From: Gordonia sediminis
GTDB taxonomy: Bacteria; Actinomycetota; Actinomycetes; Mycobacteriales; Mycobacteriaceae
Assembly: GCA_004193205.1 (NCBI GenBank)
Contig: RZUM01000011.1
Coordinates: 1 to 64,000, forward strand
Direction: 5' to 3'
DNA: 64,000 nucleotides
How positions within the stretch are numbered: the first letter of the stretch is position 1; every line of letters starts with the position of its first letter. Below are positions 17,393 through 26,640 of this stretch, piece after piece. The translations under genes and the position numbers were made by a program. A model generated the notes under the pieces. That model ran no database searches. It was not told where the DNA came from and saw only the letters and a list, made by a program, of their open reading frames with translations.

Positions 17393-17625
17393 CGCCGAGA
17401 CTGACTCGGACACAACCGTTTTCACCCTGGGTCTGGAGGGTCTGGCGGGTATCGAGGATGCCGCGCACCGGGGGTGCCGCCGAGACCTGATCTACCTTGT
17501 ACCTTTCGGCTGCCGCGCGCTGGGGCTGTCCGGATGGCGACACCTGCACCGACCTCCCAGCCGCTCCAGGCAGGCCGCATCCCGGCTGTTTGTTCTTCAA
17601 CGCCGAACGTCGAATCACAGTTGGT

Positions 17626-18240
17626 TTAGGGCTGATAGATCCAGAAGTCCGGTCCGTACTTCTCGTCCATCCGTAGGACTCCCTGATAATTGAGCTCCCG
17701 GGACCGTGCCGGAGTGATCACGTCTTCTTCCGGAACCTCTTCGATGTGGAAGCTGGACTTGTCTTCGTAGAGGCGCTCGCCGGCGACCCGAGCCCGGTCG
17801 TCGAAGGGCCAGAGGAAGACCTGTCGGGTTGAGACGTCGTAGTACTTCTCGAGGTCATCGACCTCATAGCCGATCGACTGGAGGACCGTGCCTTTCGCGA
17901 CATGGTGGAAGGTCAGCTCGTTGGAGAAGCCCCAGTCCCCGACCGCGATGAGGCTGTCGGTGATGTACATGACGGTTTCAGCGGCGACGTTGTTGTAGAA
18001 GCCGAGCACCTCATGCTTGCCCTCGAAGATCTTCGTCGTCTCACCCCACATCACTCGGTATTCGGGGCTATCGCTCATCATGGTGTCCGTCGCGAGATCG
18101 TCGAACCTGCCGGCCCCCTCGAGCAGCCCGTGGCGCCACCAGGTGAGAAGGATGGAGCGGTGCAATGGGTTGGTGGTCTTGTCGACCAGTTCCTCGGTTT
18201 CGTTGAAGCCATCAACGACCAGCTGCTCAAGGCGCTTCAT
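17626..18240 (-). CDS. NTF2-like protein of unknown function
   Basis: Predicted protein of 204 aa. The N-terminus (LHRSILLTWWRHGLLEGAGR) and the middle (YRVMWGETTKIFEGKHEVLG, then ETVMYITDSLIAVGDWGFSN) fit a SnoaL/NTF2-like cone fold as in other ring-degradation helpers. ATG 18240 is used because GGGAG lies 7 nt upstream; the frame extends to 18279 without support. It is divergent from the GAF/Fis regulator at 18540, so it is a likely target of that regulator. The specific reaction is unknown. Confidence 0.55.
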   Translation of the reverse strand: MKRLEQLVVDGFNETEELVDKTTNPLHRSILLTWWRHGLLEGAGRFDDLATDTMMSDSPEYRVMWGETTKIFEGKHEVLGFYNNVAAETVMYITDSLIAVGDWGFSNELTFHHVAKGTVLQSIGYEVDDLEKYYDVSTRQVFLWPFDDRARVAGERLYEDKSSFHIEEVPEEDVITPARSRELNYQGVLRMDEKYGPDFWIYQP

Positions 18241-18539
18241 CTGAATCTCCCACTTTCTCTTGATGGACCACCAGGTCACGGTGCAGTGGTTGAGTGATCC
18301 GTCCGCGCGACGGGCAGTCCGCCGCTACGAAGACCAGACTGACGGACCAGCGGGGCCCGGTGGTTGATCAATTTCTGAACACGTCTCGCGGCCCCGGACC
18401 CGCCTTCCCAGCGGCGAGAAGAAGCGACTCGGCAGTTCGGACCCGTTGGAACCGAGCTGTATGGATTCTGAACACCGTCGCGACGAGTACACGCCCGCCA
18501 TACTGTCTGTGAGGCCCGACATTGGAGTGGAGTTCGGTG

Positions 18540-19601
18540 ATGATGGTCACGCGCAGCGCATGGGATGCCTTTCAAACCGGCGTCGAACCGGAGCTGGCCC
18601 CAGAACTGCTGACCTCCTGGAGGCGATCGCAGTGGAGTGGAGTCGATCCGCTGCGCACGGAGATCTCCATAGTCGATGTGGACACCGACAGCCCTTTCGT
18701 CCGAATGGCGTCGCCGATACTGCAGCGCGTGGCCGGTTTACTGGGTGGAAAGGTGTGCCTCGCACTGGCTGATTCCGCCGGCCGGATCCTGTGGCGATGG
18801 GTATCGGATGCGCTGATGGCCCGCGACCTCGGCGACCATCACATGCTCGAAGGCGGCGCTTTCAGCGAGGAGCGCATAGGGACGAATGGGATCGGGACCG
18901 CGCTGGAATCCCGATCGACCGCCGTCGTGGTGGGAGCGGCTCATTTTGTGGAGGCGTTTCATCCGTGGGCATGTGTGGCGGCCCCGATCATTCATCCGGT
19001 CACCCAGCGGGTGCACGGTGCCATCAACATCACGTGCTACAGCTCCGACGCCAATCAATTCCTCAAAGCGATGGTGTGCGAATTGGCCGAGAAAGTCTCC
19101 AAAGCATTACTTCAGGAGGCCACACTCGGTGAGCGAAGACTGTTCGACGCCTACGTGCAAGCACGCCTGAAGACATCGGCGCCCATCGTAGCGGTGAACA
19201 GGCACACGATGATTGTGGACGACGTCGCGAGCACCTGGAACTTGAACCACGAGGTCACCTGGCAGAAGCTGCGGGATGAGCCCGACTGTCGCGGAATGAT
19301 GCTGTCCACGAGTCTTTATGCCAAGGTCGGCCGCATCGCCGATACCGACGGTGCGGTGCTTGAGCTGTATCCCATGTCCGGGGTCGAACACGTGCCGACC
19401 GAGCGCTCCAGCTGGGAGGGACGATCGTCGGCCGGTCCGCTGGAGCGGGCCGAAGCCGCGGTCATCGCCGAGACGCTCAACGCGTGTAAGGGAAACAAGT
19501 CCTTGGCCGCAACGCAATTGGGTATCTCGCGGGCGACACTCTACCAGCGGCTCCGCCGGTACAGAATCGAAATCATCCGCGAAGGTCCGCCGGAAGAATA
19601 G
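18540..19601 (+). CDS. GAF domain and Fis-type HTH transcriptional regulator
   Basis: Predicted protein of 353 aa. An AcoR-like N-terminal sensor region contains the signature SEERIGTNGIGTALE and HPWACVAAPIIHPVTQRVHG of a GAF domain. The C-terminus is a Fis-type HTH: AVIAETLNACKGNKSLAATQ then GISRATLYQRLRRYRI. There is no AAA+ sigma-54 domain, as in many actinobacterial AcoR relatives. The start is an ATG-ATG pair at 18540/18543 with GTGGAG upstream. It is divergent from the NTF2-like gene and convergent with the dioxygenase operon. A role sensing an aromatic or small-molecule inducer is inferred; the 299-bp divergent gap shows no obvious operator. Confidence 0.75.
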   Translation: MMVTRSAWDAFQTGVEPELAPELLTSWRRSQWSGVDPLRTEISIVDVDTDSPFVRMASPILQRVAGLLGGKVCLALADSAGRILWRWVSDALMARDLGDHHMLEGGAFSEERIGTNGIGTALESRSTAVVVGAAHFVEAFHPWACVAAPIIHPVTQRVHGAINITCYSSDANQFLKAMVCELAEKVSKALLQEATLGERRLFDAYVQARLKTSAPIVAVNRHTMIVDDVASTWNLNHEVTWQKLRDEPDCRGMMLSTSLYAKVGRIADTDGAVLELYPMSGVEHVPTERSSWEGRSSAGPLERAEAAVIAETLNACKGNKSLAATQLGISRATLYQRLRRYRIEIIREGPPEE

Positions 19602-19802
19602 CGCGTTCAACCAGCGGGGGTCTGGGACACGACGGTGCCCGTGCGGTTGGCGTGGTGGATCAGCGTGGACGGCAGGTACGGACACCCCGACGATCGCCAC
19701 GGCGGTGGTCGAGGCCGCGGTACGGATGATTCTGGACAATAGTGTGCGCATGTTCCTCCCCGGACTTTGGCACAGGCGAATACGTCTCGCGTAGAGAGAC
19801 TT

Positions 19803-20810
19803 TCAGAGATCGAGTGTGATTCGAGCAGTGCAGGACCGGCTGACGCAGATCATCATGGTCTCACCGCACTTCTTCTCCTCGTCGGTGAGTACGGTGTCGC
19901 GATGGTCCGGGCTGCCTGAGATGACCGTGGTTTCGCAGGTACCGCAATAGCCGTCCGAACATGAGAACGAGAGCCCCGGTTTGATGGTGCGGGCCACCTC
20001 GAGGATGCTCTGACCCGCCTTGACCTCCTTGGTGATATCGGAGCGGGCGAACTCGACCACGAAGCCGCCGTCGGGGTCGATCGTTGTGAGCGTTTCATCG
20101 CTGGGCTTCGATCCCTGTGGCGCAGCGCCGGCCGTCACCGCACGACGACCGAAGTGCTCCGACACGAAAGTCAGGCTCCTCTCGGCGCAGATACGTTCGA
20201 CATCGTCGATGAGGGTGGTCGGTCCGCAGCAGTACACCGTTGTCCCAGTGGGTTGGTCGTCGAGCAGGTGCGCGAAGTCGGGGCGTGGGGCAGTGCTGCG
20301 GTCGACGAGGTTGACGTGTGCTGGGCCTGTTGATGTTTCGGCGATCCGATTGAGTTCGTCGGTGTAGGCCATGTGGCCGGCGAATCGTCCGACGTAGTGG
20401 AAAGACCAAGGTGTGGTTGTGGTTGATGCGCGCCTGGCCATCGAGATCATCGGGGTGACGCCGATTCCGCCGGCCACGAACACGTGGTTGGATGCGGCCG
20501 GCGACAGACCCATCTCGCTGCGCACGGCTCTGATGACCAGCTTGTCGCCTGGTTCGATGCGGTCGTGCAGTTCAACAGAGGCGCCGCGCCCATCCGGGTC
20601 GCGGAGCACTGCGATCCGGATGGTGCCTGCCGGTGCGGCATCGACGAGTGAGTAGTCGCGCGTCGTGCCCGACGGCAGACCCAGCGACACATGCGCGCCC
20701 GCCGCCCATCTGAGTGTTGCTGGTGGCTCGGGTCGGATCACGAGTTCGCGGACGTCGGTGGCGATGAGCTCAGCGCGTTCCACCACTCCGATGACTTCAT
20801 TCTCGGCCAC
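19803..20810 (-). CDS. ferredoxin reductase component (FMN, NAD, C-terminal [2Fe-2S])
   Basis: Predicted electron-transfer protein of 335 aa in the phthalate dioxygenase reductase class. The flavin domain has RDYSLVDA, the NAD domain has VAGGIGVTPMISM and YCCGPTTLID, and the C-terminal plant-type ferredoxin domain has CSDGYCGTC plus a final Cys in MMICVSRSC. It passes electrons from NADH to the Rieske oxygenase. GTG 20810 is the chosen start, overlapping the upstream amidotransferase gene by 14 nt; an earlier start at 20885 would overlap more. It is the last gene of the operon, in the AtdA5/TdnB position of aniline dioxygenase clusters. Confidence 0.88.
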   Translation of the reverse strand: MAENEVIGVVERAELIATDVRELVIRPEPPATLRWAAGAHVSLGLPSGTTRDYSLVDAAPAGTIRIAVLRDPDGRGASVELHDRIEPGDKLVIRAVRSEMGLSPAASNHVFVAGGIGVTPMISMARRASTTTTPWSFHYVGRFAGHMAYTDELNRIAETSTGPAHVNLVDRSTAPRPDFAHLLDDQPTGTTVYCCGPTTLIDDVERICAERSLTFVSEHFGRRAVTAGAAPQGSKPSDETLTTIDPDGGFVVEFARSDITKEVKAGQSILEVARTIKPGLSFSCSDGYCGTCETTVISGSPDHRDTVLTDEEKKCGETMMICVSRSCTARITLDL

Positions 20811-21525
20811 AGGTGAGGCTCCGATCTGACTCGGCCAATTGTCGAAAGACGTTCCAGACCGCGGTGAAACCGTCGACCAGTTCATTCCGGTGCGACTCGA
20901 TGTCTCGGGCGAGTTGATCGAGATCCACGTCGGTGGCAGCGAACAGACGCAGGTCCTCGTTCGTCAACGTCTCGCGCCAGCTGCTGAAGACCTCGGGGGT
21001 GATCTCTGGATGGAACTGCACCCCCAAGGAGGTGCCCGCGGAGAATGCCTGTATCGCTTTGCTATTCCGGGCCAAGATGGTTGCGGTGTTCGGTGGCGTA
21101 CAGCGGTCGAAATGCATCGCGAACCAGGGGGTGGTGGGGAGTGCGATGCCACTGGCCACGGTGATGTCGATCAGGCCATGCTCTGGTTCGGCGTGCACCT
21201 CGACCGATCCGCCGAGGGCTCGCGCCAGCAGTTGGGCGCCGAAACAGATCCCTAGGATCGGGGTGTTCGTCTCGATGGCGGACTGCAGGAATGCGAGCTC
21301 CTCGGCGATCCATGGACTCGAGTCGTCCCACGCGCCCGATCGGGAACCGAGCACAACGATGGCCTGGAAGGCGGTGGGCTCGGGCCAGCCTCCGCCGTCG
21401 GTGGTGTGCACGCGAATGTCGAATCCGTCGTTGTGCGCACAGGTGACGACGGTTGCGGCGTCGATGAGGGTGCGGTTGTGGTCGGCGTCGTTGCCGACGA
21501 TCAACACGCGGTCGGTGGTGTCCAC
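20797..21525 (-). CDS. class I glutamine amidotransferase-like protein (AtdA2/TdnT-like)
   Basis: Predicted protein of 242 aa with a class I glutaminase fold. The nucleophile Cys lies in LGICFGAQLLARALGG, and the catalytic His and Glu lie in GVQFHPEITPEV. It starts at GTG 21525, although an in-frame ATG at 21579 overlaps the preceding gene by 34 nt and cannot be excluded. In the aniline system the equivalent protein hydrolyses gamma-glutamylanilide, releasing aniline and keeping the toxic intermediate low. Its place between the glutamine-synthetase-like gene and the reductase supports the same role here, by context. Confidence 0.78.
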   Translation of the reverse strand: MDTTDRVLIVGNDADHNRTLIDAATVVTCAHNDGFDIRVHTTDGGGWPEPTAFQAIVVLGSRSGAWDDSSPWIAEELAFLQSAIETNTPILGICFGAQLLARALGGSVEVHAEPEHGLIDITVASGIALPTTPWFAMHFDRCTPPNTATILARNSKAIQAFSAGTSLGVQFHPEITPEVFSSWRETLTNEDLRLFAATDVDLDQLARDIESHRNELVDGFTAVWNVFRQLAESDRSLTCGRE

Positions 21526-21545
21526 GGGGTCGGTGTACCTCTCGT

Positions 21546-23063
21546 TCAGTACTGGGTGAAATATTCGCGGTGTTCCCATTCGGATACCGCATCGGGATCC
21601 CAGTCGCCCGCGGCAAGGAACCGGTCGATCTCCGACTTCTTCAGTCCGAGAATCCAGTCCACGAAGCGATCACCGAATGCACCGCGGAACATCGCGTTGT
21701 CCGACAGCAGGTCGGTGGCGTCCATGAGGGTGGCGGGCAGCAGTGGGCGATGGGTGGCTGCGTAGGGCTCGAGTTCGGGCGAACCCAATTCGAGTCCGCG
21801 GTCGAGCCCGTCGAGGCCGGAGATGACCTGCGAGGCAAGGTAGAGGTAGGGATTGGCGGCCGGTTCGCCCACTCTGTTCTCCACATGAGTGGCTGGGTCG
21901 CCGGGACCTCCCTGGACGCGCAGCATGGCGGCGCGGTTGTCGATGCCCCAGGTGGATCGGTCTGGCGCCAGCGAGTACGGCTTGCGGCGTCGGTACCCGT
22001 TGATGGTCGGCGTGGTGAAAACCGATGCCGCGCAAGCATGTTCCAGTAGTCCGGCGAGGAACGCGCGGGCTGTGGGGGAGAGTGTCTCGGTGCTTCCCGG
22101 TTCAGTGGTGAATACGTTGACGCCGTTGGCGTCGATCAGACTCTGGTGCAGGTGCCAGCCGCTGGCGAAGAAGCCGGGGAGGCCGGGACTGCACATGAAG
22201 CTGGCGTGCAGACCGAGTCGTCGTCCGACCTGCTTGACGGCGGTCTTGAACAGCAGCATCGCATCAGCTGCCTGGAGGCCGACCATCGGGGAGAAGGTGA
22301 ACTCGCACTGGCCGGGTCCCCATTCGTCTTCCATTGTGCGCAAGGGTAATCCGACCGCCTGGATGTTGTCGGCGAGCACGGCCAGAACCTCCTCGATCTG
22401 ATCCTGATGGTCCTCGGACTGGTAGGCATATCCCGCAGCGATCGGCGCGACGGTCGGCGGTTCGGGCGGGACGCCGGGACCGCCGAGATTCTCGAGCGTA
22501 AGGGATTGGCCGACCACTCTCGTGAGGTAGAACTCGACCTCCAGGCCGGCGAGGAATCGGAGGCCGTAGGTGGATTCGAGGATGTCGAGTTGCTTCTTCA
22601 GTTGGTAGCGGGCGTCGTAGGGGACCGGTCGGCCGTCGTTGTAGTAGGCGTTACCCAGGCACCAGCCGGTTCCTTGGGCCCATGGCAGCTCGGTGAAGGT
22701 CAAGGGGTCCGGCACCAGAATCACGTCGGGGAACCCGGTGAGTTCTTCATCGCCGACGAGCCCGTTCTTCTCGAAGGCGTTGTACACGATCGTGTCGGCA
22801 GTGTCGAAATGCCAGATGGCCGTGCTGAAGTCGATTCCGTTGCGGAGGATCGAATCAACCAGCCCGGCGAGAATCGTCTTGCCGCGCAGCTTCCCGTGCG
22901 GATCGGCCATCGCCACCCGAACAGTGCGCAGGCATTTCTCTTTCACCTGAGCGCTCATTCGCTCAGCAGCAGCTTCTTGTTCCGGCGTCCACAGGCCGTA
23001 TTTCTTGATGAAATCAACTGTGCCGATGGCATTTCCGGCGTCGAGTGCGGTGGTGGTCGTCAT
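21546..23063 (-). CDS. glutamine synthetase-like protein (AtdA1/TdnQ-like gamma-glutamyl-amine synthase)
   Basis: Predicted protein of 505 aa in the glutamine synthetase superfamily. It keeps the catalytic ExE region (AGLEVEFYL), the ATP-site strand ASGWHLHQSL, and the Arg/Glu loop HVENRVGEPAANPYLY, but it is embedded in a Rieske oxygenase operon. In aniline degraders the equivalent enzyme couples glutamate to aniline with ATP to give gamma-glutamylanilide, which the oxygenase system then uses. A true ammonia-assimilating GlnA is less likely because of the operon and the low similarity to GlnA around residues 100-230. The amine substrate is not known. Confidence 0.8.
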   Translation of the reverse strand: MTTTTALDAGNAIGTVDFIKKYGLWTPEQEAAAERMSAQVKEKCLRTVRVAMADPHGKLRGKTILAGLVDSILRNGIDFSTAIWHFDTADTIVYNAFEKNGLVGDEELTGFPDVILVPDPLTFTELPWAQGTGWCLGNAYYNDGRPVPYDARYQLKKQLDILESTYGLRFLAGLEVEFYLTRVVGQSLTLENLGGPGVPPEPPTVAPIAAGYAYQSEDHQDQIEEVLAVLADNIQAVGLPLRTMEDEWGPGQCEFTFSPMVGLQAADAMLLFKTAVKQVGRRLGLHASFMCSPGLPGFFASGWHLHQSLIDANGVNVFTTEPGSTETLSPTARAFLAGLLEHACAASVFTTPTINGYRRRKPYSLAPDRSTWGIDNRAAMLRVQGGPGDPATHVENRVGEPAANPYLYLASQVISGLDGLDRGLELGSPELEPYAATHRPLLPATLMDATDLLSDNAMFRGAFGDRFVDWILGLKKSEIDRFLAAGDWDPDAVSEWEHREYFTQY

Positions 23064-23097
23064 GGTGTCTCCAGGTTGGCGGTAGGGGGGAAGGTGT

Positions 23098-23724
23098 TCA
23101 GATGAGGAAGGTCAGATTGTGGTGGCTGCGGTCGGCGTCGACCAGGCAGACGATCTTTCGCGCAATGCGGACGGCGTCGTCCTCGCGGGTCAGCACGTGA
23201 CCCATCCACCCACTCATGGTTTGTAGGGGGTTGTTCAAGCGCACTTCTTGCAGGGTGAACTGGGATCGGATCTTGATCTCGCCGGGCCGTACAGTCGGCA
23301 CACGGACGAACCCGGTGTTGGCATGGGTCGTGTAGGAAGGGGGAAGTTGGGAGTAGGCGACTCCGGTTCGCAGCCAGGCGATCCGGTCACCCATTCGCCT
23401 TCGGTCATCGCAGGCGATGGATACCCGACGTTGCGGATCGGCGTCGGGATTGGTCGGCAGGTCGTTGACGGCGGGCACCCAGTACAGGCATTCTCGGGCG
23501 TACAACTGGTACCACTCTTCAAATCGGCGACGGTCCAGCAGCCAGCTCTCGTGGAGAATGAGGCTTTCATACTGCGCGCGTTCGGGTTCGGTCAATACTG
23601 CGCCGGCCGCGTCCCATTCGAGGAGATCGTGGCGCAGCATGGCGTAGTAGTCGTCGTCGATGTAGTCCGACGTCTTGGTGTCGGCGAGGACGTCGTCGAG
23701 CAATCCGGGGTCGTACTGTGTCAC
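23098..23724 (-). CDS. Rieske dioxygenase small (beta) subunit
   Basis: Predicted protein of 208 aa with the ring-hydroxylating beta-subunit fold. The helix ILHESWLLDRRRFEEWYQLY is typical, followed by YWVPAV and a C-terminal RIARKIVCLVDADRSHHNLT strand. It starts at GTG 23724, overlapping the large-subunit stop as GTGA, so the two are translated together. It is structural and supports assembly of the (alpha-beta)3 oxygenase. Confidence 0.85.
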   Translation of the reverse strand: MTQYDPGLLDDVLADTKTSDYIDDDYYAMLRHDLLEWDAAGAVLTEPERAQYESLILHESWLLDRRRFEEWYQLYARECLYWVPAVNDLPTNPDADPQRRVSIACDDRRRMGDRIAWLRTGVAYSQLPPSYTTHANTGFVRVPTVRPGEIKIRSQFTLQEVRLNNPLQTMSGWMGHVLTREDDAVRIARKIVCLVDADRSHHNLTFLI

Positions 23725-25034
23725 GAGATGGCCTCGGTCTTTCCGGTGGTCATGATTCTGGTCCACTCCCGCCAGAACGCGCGAATGGGTAGTTCGCTCG
23801 ACACGGGGGCCGTCACATGCCCTGTCGCGTCCAGGGTTTCGGTACCGGTGTCAAGGTGGCGCCCCGTGACAACCCACTCCATTTCGGAGATGCGCAGGCC
23901 CTCTTGGCATTCCTCGAAATTGGCCAGGTCGTCGGGTTCACCGAACGCGGGAAAGTCCTCCTGCAGTCGCATCCGGATGGAATTGACCTCATCGGGGATC
24001 CCCGGACCATGGATTGAGGTCGAGTACCACACCAGGTGTGTGTCATCGACGCCATACGGTTCGATCACCTGGATCTGGTTGCCGATGATGAGGAGATTCG
24101 GAAATATGTTGAGATTCATTGCACTGCCGACGGCGATTTCCAGCGCTTCGGCAGCTGCTTCGGAGCCGAGTCGGTTGCGCAGCGTGTGTTCGTACGCATC
24201 CTGGCCTGGCATGGGCGCCGCCTGCGGCCAGAATCGCTCCACCTCACCCCTCGAGTCCAGGAAGGTGTGTCCGTTGCCGAGGTCGGTGACCGACTGCTGG
24301 GAGGTATCGACGTCGCCGAGAACGTACTGCATGTCGACGCCGGCACCGTAGCGCTCTTGTCGCATCCGTAGCAGGGAGGCATGTGAGAATCCTGGATGGT
24401 AGCCATCGGCGGAGTTGTCATAGGTCAACTTCCAGTTGCCCCGATAGGTGAGTCGATGGCGTCCGTGCTGGACGCGGATGTCGGAGTCCGGCCAGCGGTC
24501 GAGCCACTGATCGATCAGTCGGGCGGCGTGACCGAGGTGATCGGCCAACCCGGGTGCCGCCGGATTCAGGCAGGCGAAGATGAAACCCCGATACGATTCG
24601 CACCGTGCGCGTCCGAGGCCCAAGGCGGACTTGTCGAAGTCCGGACCGTAGCCGGCCGCCAATGGGACCGCTGCCAGCGCACCCTGATTGGTGAACGTCC
24701 AGTTGTGGTATGGGCACGTGAACCGGCGCGCATTTCCGCTCTCTACCCGGCACACGGTTGCACCGCGGTGGGTGCACCGATTCAACAGCACATGAAAGGT
24801 GTCCGTCGCATCGCGGGTCACGATGACCTGGCGCAACCCCAACCGCTTCCGCACGAAGTCGTTGCGTCGAGGTATCTCGCTGGCGTGTGCGACGAACACC
24901 CAGGTGGCGCCGAAAACCTTCTCCATTTCCTCTTCGAAGATCGCCTGGTCGGTGTACAAGGTGCGATGCACTCGGTCGGGCTGGACGAGCTCGGTGAATC
25001 GCTTCTCGCTGTCGATTGTCGGGCTGGATGTCAT
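23721..25034 (-). CDS. Rieske dioxygenase large (alpha) subunit, aniline-dioxygenase-like
   Basis: Predicted protein of 437 aa. The Rieske cluster is bound by C87-x-H89 (CTHRG) and C107-x2-H110 (CPYHNW). The mononuclear iron site is Asp210-x2-His213-x4-His218 in SADGYHPGFSH. It inserts O2 into an aromatic ring with electrons from the reductase encoded by the operon's last gene. Operon order is large, small, GS-like, amidotransferase-like, reductase; this set of five is known from aniline oxidation in proteobacteria (atdA1-A5, tdnQTA1A2B). No catechol dioxygenase gene follows in the window. Expression is probably set by the RpiR gene, which is divergent. Confidence 0.88.
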   Translation of the reverse strand: MTSSPTIDSEKRFTELVQPDRVHRTLYTDQAIFEEEMEKVFGATWVFVAHASEIPRRNDFVRKRLGLRQVIVTRDATDTFHVLLNRCTHRGATVCRVESGNARRFTCPYHNWTFTNQGALAAVPLAAGYGPDFDKSALGLGRARCESYRGFIFACLNPAAPGLADHLGHAARLIDQWLDRWPDSDIRVQHGRHRLTYRGNWKLTYDNSADGYHPGFSHASLLRMRQERYGAGVDMQYVLGDVDTSQQSVTDLGNGHTFLDSRGEVERFWPQAAPMPGQDAYEHTLRNRLGSEAAAEALEIAVGSAMNLNIFPNLLIIGNQIQVIEPYGVDDTHLVWYSTSIHGPGIPDEVNSIRMRLQEDFPAFGEPDDLANFEECQEGLRISEMEWVVTGRHLDTGTETLDATGHVTAPVSSELPIRAFWREWTRIMTTGKTEAIS

Positions 25035-25300
25035 GCGGTTCCTGTTTCTGGGCCTGTAATAAAACTTTCAAGATCTTCGGAATATCGTATGTTTTGATAG
25101 ATGACTGTTCGATGGCGTGATCGTTGCGGGAATGTTTCACGTGAGCAGCTTTGGCTAACGACGTGTTACCCGGAGGCGAGGGACTGACCACCCGTTGCAA
25201 AACTCGCCACGACGGCACGACGTGTCCTTATTCGAACGAGATGGCGTACTACCATCACCGTCAAAACGGCTGCAACCAGAGAGGATCGCGGGCACGACCG
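25035..25300. promoter_or_regulatory. divergent control region of the dioxygenase operon and RpiR gene
   Basis: This AT-richer 266-bp gap lies between the dioxygenase start and the RpiR start. It holds the perfect palindrome AAGATCTT (25070-25077) within a TTTC/CGGA context, close to the dioxygenase start. The palindrome is the best operator candidate, but no factor is proven. Confidence 0.35.
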
Positions 25301-26206
25301 ATGAGCGATGATTTCGAGTCGGCGCAAGCGCAATCATTTGGTGTGCGCACCATCCGGGCGCGGATTCGGGAGGCCTCGGTCACGTTTTCTCCGGCTGAGC
25401 ACCGTGTGGCCGCGACCCTCCTCGAAAACTACCCAGTGGTGGGTCTCGCTCCACTCGCACGGTTCGCGCAGGACGCGGGCGTGAGTGGGCCGACCGTTCT
25501 GCGATTTGTCGGAAAGCTCGGCTTCGGTGGGTATGCAGAGTTTCGCGAATCGCTTCGAGAAGAGGTTGCCGCGCAGCTTCATTCGCCGCTCGAGAGCTAC
25601 CGTTCGGAACCATCGGGCTCCACCTCGGCATTTCTCGCCGAAGTGGAACAGATCTACTTACGGGGTCTGCGTTCGACCCTGTCATCGACAGATCCCGCGG
25701 TCTTCGACCGCGTCACCGATGCTCTCGCTGACGGCGACCGTCATATCTGGGTGACAGGTGGCCGGTTCAGCGCGACCCTTGCCACCCATCTGACGTGGTA
25801 CCTGCAGGTGCTGCGGCCCGGCGTCGTCGATCTGCCGTCCGAGGACGGCAGCCGTGCGCGTGCGCTGCTATCGGTCGATGACTCGGCGGTCGTCGTCGCT
25901 TACGACTTTCGCAGGTACCAACTGAGTACTCAAAGATTTCTCGAGGAAGCACGCGAACGTGGTGCCACGACGATCCTGATCTGCGATGAATACATGTCGC
26001 CCCTCGCACGACACGCAGACGAGGTGCTCACCGCGAGTGTGGTGGGAGCGCCGCCCTTCGATTCCGTCGCGCACGCACTCATACTTACCGAAGCGCTCAT
26101 CAGTGCGACCGCGTCTCGTCTCGGTGAGTCGGCGCGGCGACGCCTCACCGCTTTCGAGGCGCGTGCAGACGGGATACCGCCGGCACGTGGCGGGGAACGA
26201 CTGTAG
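25301..26206 (+). CDS. MurR/RpiR family transcriptional regulator
   Basis: Predicted protein of 301 aa. The N-terminal RpiR HTH covers FSPAEHRVAATLLENYPVVG and FAQDAGVSGPTVLRFVGKLG. The C-terminal SIS sugar-isomerase-like domain begins near residue 125 (HIWVTGGRFSATLATHL). The chosen ATG at 25301 begins the conserved region; the frame extends to 25151 without RpiR homology. RpiR proteins usually sense phosphosugars, but several actinobacterial members sit by aromatic or amine operons. The divergent arrangement suggests it controls the dioxygenase set. Confidence 0.78.
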   Translation: MSDDFESAQAQSFGVRTIRARIREASVTFSPAEHRVAATLLENYPVVGLAPLARFAQDAGVSGPTVLRFVGKLGFGGYAEFRESLREEVAAQLHSPLESYRSEPSGSTSAFLAEVEQIYLRGLRSTLSSTDPAVFDRVTDALADGDRHIWVTGGRFSATLATHLTWYLQVLRPGVVDLPSEDGSRARALLSVDDSAVVVAYDFRRYQLSTQRFLEEARERGATTILICDEYMSPLARHADEVLTASVVGAPPFDSVAHALILTEALISATASRLGESARRRLTAFEARADGIPPARGGERL

Positions 26207-26259
26207 CCCATCGAGGCCACCTACTCAGACTCGGTTTCCAGTAACTCGGCGCTGCCCGG

Positions 26260-26640
26260 TCAGACCAATTCGCCAGTCGCGACGCGGCGGATCGCGGCGA
26301 GCAATTCGTCGGGTTCGATCTCTTTCCGACGAAACCGGTAGCACCCGCGCGGGATAGCGGCTTCGACGTGTTCGTCGATCTCGAAGGTGGTCAGGACGAG
26401 GACTCGCGTTCCCCTCAGCGATGGGTCCGCGGCTATCACGCCCGTCGCTTCGACGCCGTCCATGTGCGGCATGCGCACGTCCATCAGCACGACATTTGGT
26501 GTTGTTTCGCGTGCCACTTCGGTCGCACGCGGTACCGTCGCTCGCTTGCCGACCACCTCGAGATCTGGATCGCTGTCGATCAGCACGCGCAGAGTGGTCC
26601 GGAACAGTTGCCGATCGTCGACGACGACAATGCGGATCAT
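26260..26640 (-). pseudogene. truncated NarL-type response regulator (receiver only)
   Basis: Encodes 126 aa of a NarL/FixJ-type receiver: the N-terminal acidic pair in VVVDDRQLFRT, the phospho-acceptor in VVLMDVRMPHMDG, and the conserved Thr/Lys region LVLTTFEIDE and RRKEIEPDELLAAI. It stops where the linker to the LuxR HTH should begin. No HTH is found downstream, so it cannot bind DNA in the usual way. The ATG follows the remnant kinase stop as GGATGA, as in intact kinase-regulator pairs. Confidence 0.65.

Noticed and set aside
19107-19751. A 214-aa minus-strand frame inside the GAF regulator gene
   Set aside because: It is antisense to a clear regulator and rich in the residues expected of shadow frames.
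21546-23063. Annotation as a housekeeping glutamine synthetase
   Set aside because: The gene is in a Rieske oxygenase operon next to an amidotransferase-like gene, which fits the aniline-type GS-like proteins better.
25133-25144. TGTTTCACGTGA, the first 12 bases of a ParB parS site
   Set aside because: The second arm (AACA) is missing, it lies in a catabolic promoter region, and no replication or partition gene is near.
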